Source: Paenibacillus borealis (lineage in GTDB: Bacteria > Bacillota > Bacilli > Paenibacillales > Paenibacillaceae). Taken from it: 64,000 nucleotides of DNA. Location: assembly GCF_000758665.1 (NCBI RefSeq), contig NZ_CP009285.1:310001-374000 (forward strand). Reading direction: 5' to 3'. This document shows, one piece after another, positions 8,971 to 17,059 of the stretch. How positions within the stretch are numbered: the first letter of the stretch is position 1; the number at the start of each line of letters is the position of its first letter. Under the pieces are notes generated by a model. The model searched no databases. It worked only from the letters and a program-made list of their open reading frames with translations, and was not told where the DNA came from. The position numbers and the translations under genes were made by a program.

Positions 8971-9984
8971 ATGGTTTTGAAACGGACAACCAGAATAGGA
9001 ATCTGGACGGCATCGGTACTCGTGGTTCTGCTGCTCCTTAGAACCTTCATTCAACTGACAGGCGATGCGGATCAGAAGAATGCCAGCACCGATTTTCCCG
9101 AGCGGCCGATTACACTAATCGTTCCCTATGCGGCCGGCGGAGGAACAGATACTACGGCAAGAGCGCTCGCCAAAGCGACAGAGAAAGTGCTGGGCCAGCC
9201 GATTATTGTGGTTAACCGGACAGGCGGCGGAGGTTCAGTGGGACTTATGGAAGGCGCGAACGCCAAGGGCGATGGCTATACCGTCACCTTTTTGCCGGCC
9301 GAGCTGACGATTCTTCCCCATCTGGGACTATTGCCGATTACCTATGAGAAGTTCAAACCCATCGCACAGACGAATTTTGATCCTTCCGCCATTACCGTAA
9401 GACAGGACGCGCCATGGCAAGACGTCAATGAATTTCTCGACTTTGCGAAAGCGCATCCAGAGGAACTCAAAATGGGAAACGCAGGAACGGGGAGCATTTG
9501 GCATTTGGCCGCCGTAACCTTAGAACGGGAGACTGGTGTGAAGTTTGCACATATTCCTTTTGAAGGCGCAGGGCCAGCCGTTTCCGCTTTGATGGACGGA
9601 TTCGTGGACGCGGTACCGGTCAGTCCCGCCGAGGTGAAGAAGTATGTAGATGAAGGCAAGCTGCGGACCCTGGCGGTTAACGCCGATAAGCGCTCAGAGG
9701 CGCTGCCGGATGTGCCGACCCTGGAAGAGCAGACCGGAATACATGTGAACTTCACCAGTACATGGAGAGGACTTGCTGTGCCGAAGGATACGCCGGAGGC
9801 CATTGCGGAGGTGTTGGCCGGAGCATTTATCAAAGGAACCGAGGACAGGGCTTTCCGCGAATATATGAAGTCGAACGGACTTGGACTGCTCGTTAAGGAC
9901 GGCAGAGCCTTCTTGAAACAGCTCAAGGAAAGCGATGATGTATTCGCCAAAATGATCCCGGAGCTAGGACTAAGCCGCAAGTAA
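8971..9984 (+). CDS. Tripartite tricarboxylate transporter substrate-binding protein (TctC/Bug family), 337 aa
   Basis: Extracytoplasmic solute-binding protein. An N-terminal hydrophobic segment (about 9-28) acts as signal or anchor, followed by the family hallmarks FPERPITLIVPYAAGGGTDT and the conserved GNAGTGSIWHL region, with length typical for the family (about 320-340 aa). Family members bind small carboxylates. No TctA or TctB membrane partner is encoded in the window, so the protein is orphan here and may serve a distant transporter or act as a sensor partner of the membrane AraC regulator just upstream (inference). The AGAGGG ribosome binding site directly abuts the ATG at 8971, so the TTG at 8977 (MKRTTRIG) may be the true start. 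Confidence 0.85.
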   Translation: MVLKRTTRIGIWTASVLVVLLLLRTFIQLTGDADQKNASTDFPERPITLIVPYAAGGGTDTTARALAKATEKVLGQPIIVVNRTGGGGSVGLMEGANAKGDGYTVTFLPAELTILPHLGLLPITYEKFKPIAQTNFDPSAITVRQDAPWQDVNEFLDFAKAHPEELKMGNAGTGSIWHLAAVTLERETGVKFAHIPFEGAGPAVSALMDGFVDAVPVSPAEVKKYVDEGKLRTLAVNADKRSEALPDVPTLEEQTGIHVNFTSTWRGLAVPKDTPEAIAEVLAGAFIKGTEDRAFREYMKSNGLGLLVKDGRAFLKQLKESDDVFAKMIPELGLSRK

Positions 9985-9997
9985 GCTGTACGTATCG

Positions 9998-10011
9998 TGA
10001 AAGCGCCATCA
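9998..10011 (+). promoter_or_regulatory. Candidate CcpA catabolite-repression site (cre)
   Basis: TGAAAGCGCCATCA fits the cre consensus TGWAANCGNTNWCA at all but one fixed position. It lies about 160 bp upstream of the KdgT permease gene, a location compatible with carbon catabolite control, which is known for kdg genes in B. subtilis. One mismatch keeps this tentative. Confidence 0.4.
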
Positions 10012-10167
10012 GGCAAAGTGATCTCAGTAAACCCGCCCGCTGACTTGCGGGATTGTAGTGAACGGGGAACTTGCTGGGGCTGGTTTGCTGCGCCTTCCTA
10101 AGGAAAAATAAGCATGATCTGCAATATTATATAAACTCATTACGAGTAAGAGAGGTATGGTAATCAT

Positions 10168-11172
10168 ATGAAAATCAAAAAGACATTAGATCGGATTCCC
10201 GGCGGAATGATGCTGGTTCCCCTGTTCCTGGGCGCGATCATTCACACCGCTTTTCCTAACGCAGGCGAATATTTCGGAGGCTTCACCAAAGGCCTGATGA
10301 CAGGAACCGTGCCGATTCTGGCCGTATGGTTCTTCTGTATGGGCGCAGCGATTGATGTAAGAGCAACCGGAACGGTACTCCGCAAATCAGGTACCCTTGT
10401 ATTAACCAAGATTGCTGTAGCATGGGTTGTAGCTATGATCGCGATCCAGTTCCTGCCTGAGGGCGGTGTGCAAACCGGCTTCTTCGCCGGATTATCCGTT
10501 CTCGCCATCATCTCCGCTATGGATATGACTAACGGCGGCCTGTACGCTTCCATCATGCAGCAGTATGGTACCAAAGAAGAATCCGGGGCGTTCGTGCTGA
10601 TGTCACTCGAATCCGGCCCGCTCGTAACGATGCTGATTCTGGGCAGTACCGGCGTTGCCGTATTCGAACCGCATGTGTTTGTCGGCGCTGTGCTTCCGTT
10701 CCTGATCGGCTTCATCCTGGGTAACCTGGATCATGATCTGCGTGCTTACTTCGGCAAAGCAACCCAGACACTCATTCCGTTCTTCGGCTTCGCATTGGGC
10801 AGCTCAATTGACCTTGGCGTTATCGTTGACACAGGCCTGCTTGGTATTCTTCTGGGTGTAGTTGTTATCATTATTACAGGTGTTCCGCTGATCCTGGCCG
10901 ACAAATTCATTGGCCGAGGTAACGGTACCGCCGGACTTGCCGCCTCCAGTACCGCCGGAGCTGCTGTTGCCAACCCGATGCTGGTGGCGAACATGAAGCC
11001 GGAGTTCCTGCCTGCAGCGGAGACAGCCACGGCGCTGGTAGCCGCCTCGGTTATCGTAACATCCATTCTTGTTCCCATCATAACCGCCTACTATTCCGAC
11101 TATATGAAGAAAAAAAACCCGCCGGCAGCAGAGGGTCCTATAGATGCTAAGATTACGGAAGCAGCGGTATAA
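10168..11172 (+). CDS. kdgT: 2-keto-3-deoxygluconate permease KdgT, 334 aa
   Basis: Integral membrane permease of the KdgT family, importing 2-keto-3-deoxygluconate, a pectin/uronate breakdown product, by proton symport (family knowledge). About ten hydrophobic helices are visible; hallmark segments include [15 protein letters not shown] at the N-terminus, [19 protein letters not shown] in the middle and [20 protein letters not shown] near 255. The length is typical. The ATG at 10168 follows a GAGAGG-type ribosome binding site. A cre-like site upstream and a terminator downstream suggest its own transcript or an extension of the TctC transcript. No kdgK, kdgA or kdgR lies in the window. Confidence 0.92.
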   Translation: MKIKKTLDRIPGGMMLVPLFLGAIIHTAFPNAGEYFGGFTKGLMTGTVPILAVWFFCMGAAIDVRATGTVLRKSGTLVLTKIAVAWVVAMIAIQFLPEGGVQTGFFAGLSVLAIISAMDMTNGGLYASIMQQYGTKEESGAFVLMSLESGPLVTMLILGSTGVAVFEPHVFVGAVLPFLIGFILGNLDHDLRAYFGKATQTLIPFFGFALGSSIDLGVIVDTGLLGILLGVVVIIITGVPLILADKFIGRGNGTAGLAASSTAGAAVANPMLVANMKPEFLPAAETATALVAASVIVTSILVPIITAYYSDYMKKKNPPAAEGPIDAKITEAAV

Positions 11173-11229
11173 TAACTGCGGATAACAACGTGATATTGAC
11201 GATTTTTATCAGCTGAAGTTTAAATGTTT

Positions 11230-11272
11230 GACCCTCCGGACGCCGTTGCGGCTGCTCCCGGGGGGTCTTTTT
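11230..11272 (+). terminator. Terminator after kdgT
   Basis: GACCCTCCGG pairs with CCGGGGGGTC (one mismatch) across a roughly 18-nt loop, followed by a T-run. Confidence 0.7.
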
Positions 11273-11311
11273 AAAGTATAGGTGGAAACGTGTTAATATC
11301 GCATCATCCGG

Positions 11312-11500
11312 AAATAGTTGGATTTTCTCCACTTGCTGTTTAACGAAGGACGCCTATTAAGACAACAGTTGGATAAACAGCACTTAAATTTCTTCATATA
11401 AGCCAAAGCCGAGGAAATGCACGGAATTAAATGCCGTTTATCCATTTATTTGCCCCAGACCTGCTACAACAACTGAATTAGGATACGTTTATCCACTTAA
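11312..11500. repeat. Dispersed intergenic repeat family B, copy 1
   Basis: Non-coding spacer holding several versions of a short motif around GTTGGATAAACAGCACTTAA (11368-11387), its inverted form CGTTTATCCATTTATT (near 11433-11448) and CGTTTATCCACTTAA (11486-11500), plus a partial GTTGGATTTTCTCCACTT (from 11317). Very similar motifs recur at 43206-43388. The spacer 11273-11575 contains nothing else that I can support. Confidence 0.5.
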
Positions 11501-11575
11501 TCACAACTCAGTGAAAGGGCTTTGGCCTAAGCAATAATTTCTGTCCAATATACTAATAATAAAGTCCAAATCATT

Positions 11576-12454
11576 TTATTTCTTTGCTACAGGAATCCAA
11601 ACCTCGCAGATCGATTCTTCATGTGTGTCATCGGTCCAGTAGTATTTCTCCATGCACGGCCCTTCCACTTGCTCAAAGCCTGCCGAAGGGAACCATTCGG
11701 AATAGATTCTCCGCCACACATTTAGAATTTCCAGTCCTATCTCCGCGTCATCCGGAAACGTATCACGGCTATCGAATACGGCATAGGTCTGATCAGGTAC
11801 AGTCAGGGTATCAAGCTCCTGTGGGACCTCTTGTCCTTCCGGCAGTTCGATTCCCATCAGATAACGTTTGGTTCCGTCCTCGCTGAAGTCGTAATAATAG
11901 CCGAACAGCAGCGAACCTGCGGGTCTTCCGGCTAACTCGTTAATCCGGTCATGCGTCCCGTCTTTCCAGATTTTCTCTACGAACGCGGGTATTTCTGTGT
12001 AAGCATCCTGGTGAACGATAACCTCTTTTCCAATGACGAGGCAACCCTTTTCTTCCGTAATCCGGTAATTCATTTCAGTTTCTCCTTTGATCTGAATTTG
12101 AAAGGAGATTCGGGGGAACGACTTGAGCTTCACGTTCTTCTTCTTCGCCATTTGCGGGGTTACCCCATGCATTCTCTGGAACGCTTTGGCGAAGGATTCC
12201 GGTGTCTCATAACCATACTTAAGCGCGATATCGATCACCTTGCCGTCCGTTCCGGCCAGCTCTTCCGCCGCCAGCGTAAGCCGCCTGTTGCGTACATATT
12301 CAGTAACGGTGAAGCCTGTAAGAGCATGGAACATGCGCTGAAAATGATATTTCGAAGTCATCGCTGCTCCGGCGATATCCTCAACTCCTATGGCGGAATT
12401 CAAGTTCTGCTCCACATAATCAATCGCCTGCTGAAGCAATCGGATCGTTTCCAA
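11576..12454 (-). CDS. AraC-family regulator with GyrI-like effector-binding domain, 292 aa
   Basis: Residues 1-110 form an N-terminal AraC helix-turn-helix pair (IAGAAMTSKYHFQRMFHALTGFTVTEYVRNRRL and IALKYGYETPESFAKAFQRMHGVTP). Residues about 128-292 form a GyrI/AraC_E_bind domain that usually binds small, often hydrophobic or cationic, effectors (family knowledge). The start is TTG at 12454 with a GGTGAGG ribosome binding site. It is divergent from nothing close by and is the last of three minus-strand genes with the VOC and GNAT proteins, though the 94-bp gap leaves room for a separate promoter. Its target genes are unknown. Confidence 0.85.
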   Translation of the reverse strand: METIRLLQQAIDYVEQNLNSAIGVEDIAGAAMTSKYHFQRMFHALTGFTVTEYVRNRRLTLAAEELAGTDGKVIDIALKYGYETPESFAKAFQRMHGVTPQMAKKKNVKLKSFPRISFQIQIKGETEMNYRITEEKGCLVIGKEVIVHQDAYTEIPAFVEKIWKDGTHDRINELAGRPAGSLLFGYYYDFSEDGTKRYLMGIELPEGQEVPQELDTLTVPDQTYAVFDSRDTFPDDAEIGLEILNVWRRIYSEWFPSAGFEQVEGPCMEKYYWTDDTHEESICEVWIPVAKK

Positions 12455-12548
12455 ATCCTCACCTCTCCTTTCAATTTCATTGTAGAGAAACCGGCAGAGC
12501 TGTTCCTGACCGGGAATGCTTTGATTTGTCCATCCGTAGCTTCACCGG

Positions 12549-12944
12549 CTATACCTGCTCCTGCGCAATCTCCCAAATATGTCCCGCCGGGTCTGCGAAG
12601 CTGGCTGTGCGGATACCCCAAGGCCGGTTCATGGGCCCGTTAAGCAGATTCACGCCTCGTGCTTGTAATTCGGCACATACGGCATCGACACTGTCGACGC
12701 GGATCGTGAACTGAAACCGTGATCCGGAGGCGCGGCCGGCAACGGCAGCGGGCTCAATCAGCCCGGGGGCTTCGGAGATGTGCAGCAGATTGATGCTCAT
12801 ATTGCCGAAATTATAGACGGCCGAATTCTCGTCCGCGTACACCTCTGCAAGACCAAAAACCTCCTGATAGAATGCCATGGTGCCAGGCAGATCCTCAACG
12901 AACAACGTAACTACACTGATATTCTGTGATCCCAGGTTACCCAT
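12549..12944 (-). CDS. VOC-family glyoxalase/bleomycin-resistance-type protein, 131 aa
   Basis: Single VOC module built of paired beta-alpha-beta-beta-beta units: VVTLFVEDLPGTMAFYQEVFGL opens the first half and FADPAGHIWEIAQ closes the second, with a metal-ligand Glu in the final IWEI strand. Family members are dioxygenases, glyoxalases or drug-binding proteins, and the substrate cannot be told from the sequence. It follows the tandem GNAT gene by 24 bp, suggesting an operon. Confidence 0.85.
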   Translation of the reverse strand: MGNLGSQNISVVTLFVEDLPGTMAFYQEVFGLAEVYADENSAVYNFGNMSINLLHISEAPGLIEPAAVAGRASGSRFQFTIRVDSVDAVCAELQARGVNLLNGPMNRPWGIRTASFADPAGHIWEIAQEQV

Positions 12945-12968
12945 GTTTGTTATCGCTCCATTTCCTGT

Positions 12969-13838
12969 TCATATTTTACTTTCAGACACTTCCAGCGTTT
13001 TCCTCATATATTCCATAATATGCGTTTCCTGAAACCCGAGGCTGTCATACAGCTGCCGGGCTTCATTCCCAGCAACACAGCACAGGATGACGGCTGAATG
13101 GCCGCGCTGATAGATTTCATTGCATAGGTACTTCACAAACTTTCGCCCGATCCCGCGTCCCTGAAGGTCTGAACGTACGCTGACACTGCTGATTTCATTC
13201 CCGTGGAGGTGGCTGTAAGCGGCGATTTCCCCATTGATTTCGTAGACAAACCGGTCCTCTGCGTCCGCTTTCCAGGCGTTTCGTCTGCCTTCATTAGGCT
13301 GGGCAACCACCGAATCCGGGAAGCGGCCGATACGGACGCGCATTTCATGAAATGCAGTGGCATACAGCGAGTGGGCTGGAAGAAAGTCTTCATCTTCATA
13401 CAGCCTTACGGGGACTTCTTCCTGAGAAAAGAACCCGCCGGTCCGCTTCATATAAACAAGTGAGTAGTATGGGGCATAACCGAGCTTACGGGCAAACCCG
13501 GGAGATGCTGGAGCCCCGGAACGAAAAGAAGTGCTGACCGCGCGGGTTCCGCCTGCCTGCAATTGTGTCTCGGCAGCTAGCACCATTGCCGCGCCGATTC
13601 CTCGTCTGCGAAACCGGGGAGCGACAAACACATTTAAATGCGACTGGTGTGTAGGCGCTTCCATCTGAGCCAGTGCAATAAGCGCATCATCAATAAAAGC
13701 GCAAATAAACGTTTCCGGTTCTTCATCAAGCACCTGGAGGAGGTCTGCGCCAGCTTCCGCATCCTGGCTTAATAATTCGCTGGCGGTATAATAGTCCTTC
13801 TTACTGAAGCGTTCGTAGCGGATATCTGACAGGTTCAT
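12969..13838 (-). CDS. GNAT acetyltransferase with two tandem GNAT modules, 289 aa
   Basis: Two acetyl-CoA-binding motifs are visible: PRFRRRGIGAAMV near residue 77 in the first module and RSDLQGRGIGRKFV near residue 222 in the second. Both copies keep the R/Q-x-x-G-x-G/A pattern, so both may bind acetyl-CoA. The C-terminal end ARQLYDSLGFQE is the usual GNAT strand-helix ending. The substrate is unknown. The start at 13838 has a GGAGG upstream; a VOC gene follows closely. Confidence 0.85.
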   Translation of the reverse strand: MNLSDIRYERFSKKDYYTASELLSQDAEAGADLLQVLDEEPETFICAFIDDALIALAQMEAPTHQSHLNVFVAPRFRRRGIGAAMVLAAETQLQAGGTRAVSTSFRSGAPASPGFARKLGYAPYYSLVYMKRTGGFFSQEEVPVRLYEDEDFLPAHSLYATAFHEMRVRIGRFPDSVVAQPNEGRRNAWKADAEDRFVYEINGEIAAYSHLHGNEISSVSVRSDLQGRGIGRKFVKYLCNEIYQRGHSAVILCCVAGNEARQLYDSLGFQETHIMEYMRKTLEVSESKI

Positions 13839-14000
13839 TAGCCTCTGAGTCCTCCGTTAAAATTGTGACTTAGCTTACATTTCTATAGAAATTAATTCTA
13901 TTTACCGCCAGTGATTATTGCATAGAATAATAGGTATTTCAACTAAATTATGTATCGGAATCCGGAGATTAGGTGCGCCGTGAACAAAAGCTTGAGCAAA

Positions 14001-14190
14001 TAATCCGCTTGCGGACTCCAGCGCCGTTATTTCACCGGAATGGCTTGTTTGGCAGCTGTTGCGGACTACAGATCCGTTATTTCCCGGATTCCCCCGCAGA
14101 TTAACCCCTGCAACAGGGATAAGGTCTTTTCAGTCCGCATGGTGCGGAAAAAGCCCTGATTTTGAAAATTAGCGGATTCTCAGTCCGCAA
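14001..14190. repeat. Intergenic repeat cluster, family C
   Basis: Two direct copies of a 23-bp unit lie at 14011-14033 and 14061-14083 (GCGGACTnCAGnnCCGTTAT plus TTC), 50 bp apart. An inverted related copy lies at about 14166-14188 and an inverted half-copy at about 14131-14139. No coding potential is evident in the spacer 13839-14382, apart from the adaA promoter region at its right end. Confidence 0.55.
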
Positions 14191-14382
14191 GTAGAGGCAC
14201 GCGATTCACTACCCAATCAAAGTGTTTAACACCATAGCCTCAGCAGGCCAGCAAGCGTACAGATTCAGGCCGGTCTACATCTGCCGCTACTCCTGCACAC
14301 TGTCGTAATCTTGCTCTCCTATTCCAATATGCTGCATAAGCCAAAACGAATCGTTTATACTGGCGGTAAGAGGTGATTTGGG

Positions 14383-14952
14383 ATGGATCCGCAATTATTT
14401 GAGCGTATTTATGATTCGGTGGTGCGGCGTGAGCCGACCTATGACGGAGTATATTATACAGCGGTGCTGACGACACATATTGTCTGCCGGCCTTCCTGCC
14501 GGGCAAGAACGCCGAAGGCTGCCAATGTGGTATTCTACGGCTCCCTGAAGGAGGCTATCCGCGAGGGATTCCGGCCCTGCAAAAGATGCCGCCCCGAAGA
14601 AGGCGGCACTCTAAGGCCGGATGCCGTGCTTGCGGCGCAGGCGGATGCCATTATGGACGGGCAGTTCGGGAGCAAGCTGACACTGCAGTCGATGGCTGAG
14701 CAGCTGAAGGTCAGCCCGTTCCATCTGCAGCGGACATACAAGCGGGTAACCGGCCAGTCACCTGCTGCCAAACTGGATGAACTGCGCACGGGTGAAGCCC
14801 GCAGGCTGCTGGCGGAGACGGATACAGGCATTGCCGATGTAGGCAAGGCGGTGGGATTCCGCAGCGCGTCCCACTTCGCAGCCTGGTTCGTCAAGAAATC
14901 CGGTCTGTCCCCTACGGAATACCGCAGTAAGCATAATGAGGGAGGAAATTAG
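14383..14952 (+). CDS. adaA: AdaA: methylphosphotriester-DNA methyltransferase and activator, 189 aa
   Basis: The Ada zinc-binding N-terminal domain is seen with four ligand cysteines, Cys35 and Cys39 (CRPSC) and Cys66 and Cys69 (CKRC). Cys35 corresponds to the residue that accepts methyl groups from methylphosphotriesters and converts Ada to an activator. Residues about 90-185 form an AraC helix-turn-helix pair. This two-part layout, without the O6-methyltransferase domain, is that of B. subtilis AdaA. The ribosome binding site is AGAGGTG. The upstream region has a TATACT -10 box (14357-14362) but no consensus -35, as expected for an activator-dependent promoter (inference). It is the first gene of adaA-adaB-alkA. 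Confidence 0.93.
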   Translation: MDPQLFERIYDSVVRREPTYDGVYYTAVLTTHIVCRPSCRARTPKAANVVFYGSLKEAIREGFRPCKRCRPEEGGTLRPDAVLAAQADAIMDGQFGSKLTLQSMAEQLKVSPFHLQRTYKRVTGQSPAAKLDELRTGEARRLLAETDTGIADVGKAVGFRSASHFAAWFVKKSGLSPTEYRSKHNEGGN

Positions 14953-14953
14953 G

Positions 14954-15532
14954 ATGAATATGAATATAAACCAGAGTCCGAACCGGAATATGATCTATCA
15001 TCATACCCTGAATTTCGGGAATCGAGAATGGACGCTTTGGGCCAGTGAACAGGGACTTATCCGTGTGTCCTATCCGCAGGATGGAGGGCAGCTGCCGGCT
15101 TCCTGGCTGAAGACATATGCACCGGACTATGAATTCCTGGAGGGTGCCGGGAGATTTGAGCAGCTTGGGGTTATAGAACTGCTGCGGCGTTATTTTGCCG
15201 GAGAGCCGGTGGATTTCAACAGTCTTGCGCTCGATTTATGGGGCACCCCGTTTCAGCAGGAGGTATGGCGGGGACTGCTTACGATTCCGCATGGTGAGGT
15301 TGCCACCTATAAGGAATTGGCTGTGCGGATCGGCAGACCGCTGGCAGTCCGTGCTGTCGGCACGGCCAACGGCCAGAATCCGCTGCCGGTCATTGTGCCC
15401 TGCCACCGGGTAATCGGCGCGAACGGCACATTAACCGGTTACCGGGGCGGTCTCCAGCTGAAGCAGGAACTGCTTCAGCTGGAGGGTATTCTGAATGTGA
15501 AGGCGGCGGGTCATGAACGATTTTCTTTTTGA
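14954..15532 (+). CDS. adaB: AdaB: O6-alkylguanine-DNA alkyltransferase, 192 aa
   Basis: Suicide DNA-repair protein transferring methyl from O6-methylguanine to its own cysteine. The active site VPCHRVIG places the acceptor at Cys150; RAVGTANGQNPLPVIVPCHR is the full signature segment. I chose the ATG at 14954, preceded by GGAGG inside the end of adaA; an in-frame ATG at 14936 lies upstream of that site. Spacing to adaA is 1 bp and the 3' end overlaps alkA by 20 bp, so all three are one translationally linked operon. Confidence 0.93.
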   Translation: MNMNINQSPNRNMIYHHTLNFGNREWTLWASEQGLIRVSYPQDGGQLPASWLKTYAPDYEFLEGAGRFEQLGVIELLRRYFAGEPVDFNSLALDLWGTPFQQEVWRGLLTIPHGEVATYKELAVRIGRPLAVRAVGTANGQNPLPVIVPCHRVIGANGTLTGYRGGLQLKQELLQLEGILNVKAAGHERFSF

Positions 15533-16412
15533 ACTGCCGCTGCCGGAGGATTTCAGCCTTACCGCCTGTCTGGAATACATGAACCGCTCGCCGCTGGAAT
15601 GCCTGTTCCGGACGGATGAGTCGGGAGTGACCCGGATGTTCAAGCTGGAGGACGGCCCGGTCCTGATCCGGTTAAGTGTGTCTGCAGGGAACAGACTGAG
15701 TGTAACCCGGCTGCACGGGACTGCACCCGGCGTCCTGGAGCATGAATGGCTAGCCCGTTATATTACGGAGTGGTTCGATCTGGACCGTGATCTTACCCCG
15801 TTCTACCGGCTGGCTGAAGCGGACCCGCTGCTCCAGCCGCTGGTGAGTCAGCACCGGGGACTGCGGATTATCGGCATCCCCGATCTGTTCGAGGCGTTAT
15901 GCTGGGCGATTCTGGGCCAGCAGGTCAATCTGGCGTTTGCCTACAGGCTGAAGCAGCGGCTGACCGAAGTGTATGGAGACTCTCTGGAGTGGGGAGATCA
16001 GACCTATTACCGGTTCCCGGGACCGGAGGTCTTCACGAAGGTGCAGATCGAAGATTTATGCGCCCTGCAGCTGACCCGCAGCAAAGCGCAGACGATCCTT
16101 ACGGTAGCCTCGCTGATCGCAAGCGGAGAGTTAAGCCGGGAAGAGCTTCTGGCGCTTCCGTCCCCGGAAGCCGCCGAACAGCGGCTGCTGCAGATCCGCG
16201 GGATCGGGCCGTGGACCTCGCAGTATGTACGCATGCGCTGCCTGCGGGATAGCTCCTCCTATCCCGTCGGCGATGTCGGCCTGCAGAACGTGATCAAGTT
16301 CCTCACCGGTATGGACCGCAAGCCGACGTCTGCGGAGCTGCTCGTCCTGGCCCGGCCCTGGCACGGCTGGGAGGCATATGCCACCTTCTATTTGTGGCGG
16401 GCCTTGTATTAG
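15513..16412 (+). CDS. alkA: DNA-3-methyladenine glycosylase II (AlkA), 299 aa
   Basis: Removes alkylated purines such as 3-methyladenine to start base-excision repair. An AlkA N-terminal domain precedes the HhH-GPD fold: the helix-hairpin-helix LQIRGIGPWTSQYV and the catalytic aspartate Asp254 in PVGDVGLQ are both present. The C-terminal WHGWEAYATFYLW segment is typical. The start overlaps the end of adaB. A terminator follows immediately. Confidence 0.93.
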   Translation: MNDFLFELPLPEDFSLTACLEYMNRSPLECLFRTDESGVTRMFKLEDGPVLIRLSVSAGNRLSVTRLHGTAPGVLEHEWLARYITEWFDLDRDLTPFYRLAEADPLLQPLVSQHRGLRIIGIPDLFEALCWAILGQQVNLAFAYRLKQRLTEVYGDSLEWGDQTYYRFPGPEVFTKVQIEDLCALQLTRSKAQTILTVASLIASGELSREELLALPSPEAAEQRLLQIRGIGPWTSQYVRMRCLRDSSSYPVGDVGLQNVIKFLTGMDRKPTSAELLVLARPWHGWEAYATFYLWRALY

Positions 16413-16424
16413 AGCGTTACGCCG

Positions 16425-16468
16425 AAAAGCACTGTCTCACCGGTTGATCCGGGAGACAGTGCTTTTTT
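16425..16468 (+). terminator. Terminator after the ada-alkA operon
   Basis: AAGCACTGTCTC and GAGACAGTGCTT form a 12-bp stem followed by six T. The A-run on the left side means it may also stop the convergent PhnB-like gene. Confidence 0.85.
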
Positions 16469-16520
16469 GAATAATACGCCCGAGGGTTTACGGCCTGAGG
16501 ATTTCACGTCAGCTTCCGCT

Positions 16521-16946
16521 TTATTGCGGTCTCTTCGTGAACACCTGGAAGCATACGCCGAACTTGTCAGTAACCATGCCAAAGGCGGGGCTGAAATAAG
16601 CCGGAGCCAGCTCAATATCAACCGTTCCGCCTGCCTTGAGCGAGTCATACAGCTGCTGCGCTTCCTCAGTGGTATCCACTGTGATACAGATGGTGATGCC
16701 GTTGCCATGAGTCAACGGTTGGTTTAATTCCTGATCTGCGACGAAAAACTTGGTTTCACCCACCAGCAGTACGGAATGGGCTATACGTGCTTTTTCCTGT
16801 TCGGTCATCGGGGAGTCAGGGTTATGCGGGCCCTCGCCCACAGTTTGCTTGAAGAGCAGCGTAGCGCCCAGTGCCTCCTGATAAAAGGCAATTGCCTCAC
16901 TTGCTGTACCGTCCACCAGAATAAAAGGATTTATTTGCAGGGTCAT
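16521..16946 (-). CDS. PhnB-like VOC-family protein, 141 aa
   Basis: The opening INPFILVDGTASEAIAFYQEALGA and the closing GMVTDKFGVCFQVF are characteristic of the PhnB/YjdN-type glyoxalase-like family (often labelled 3-demethylubiquinone methyltransferase-like). The enzymatic role is unknown; relatives are small cytosolic dimers. It is divergently transcribed from the WYL regulator, with which it shares a short palindromic promoter region, so it may be that regulator's target. Confidence 0.85.
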   Translation of the reverse strand: MTLQINPFILVDGTASEAIAFYQEALGATLLFKQTVGEGPHNPDSPMTEQEKARIAHSVLLVGETKFFVADQELNQPLTHGNGITICITVDTTEEAQQLYDSLKAGGTVDIELAPAYFSPAFGMVTDKFGVCFQVFTKRPQ

Positions 16947-16993
16947 GTCTAAATCTCTCCTTAGAATTTGATTTGCCTTGCTAGCCGGCTTTG

Positions 16994-17013
16994 ATTATAG
17001 TGTAGTCTATAAT
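16994..17013. promoter_or_regulatory. Palindromic overlapping -10 boxes between PhnB-like and WYL genes
   Basis: ATTATAG (16994-17000) and CTATAAT (17007-17013) form a perfect 7-bp inverted repeat, so each strand carries a TATAAT -10 box. A regulator bound here would control both divergent genes; the WYL protein is the obvious candidate (inference). Confidence 0.45.
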
Positions 17014-17059
17014 AGTGACAGGTATTGTCATAAATATAATAATAAATGGAGTGAAGCTG

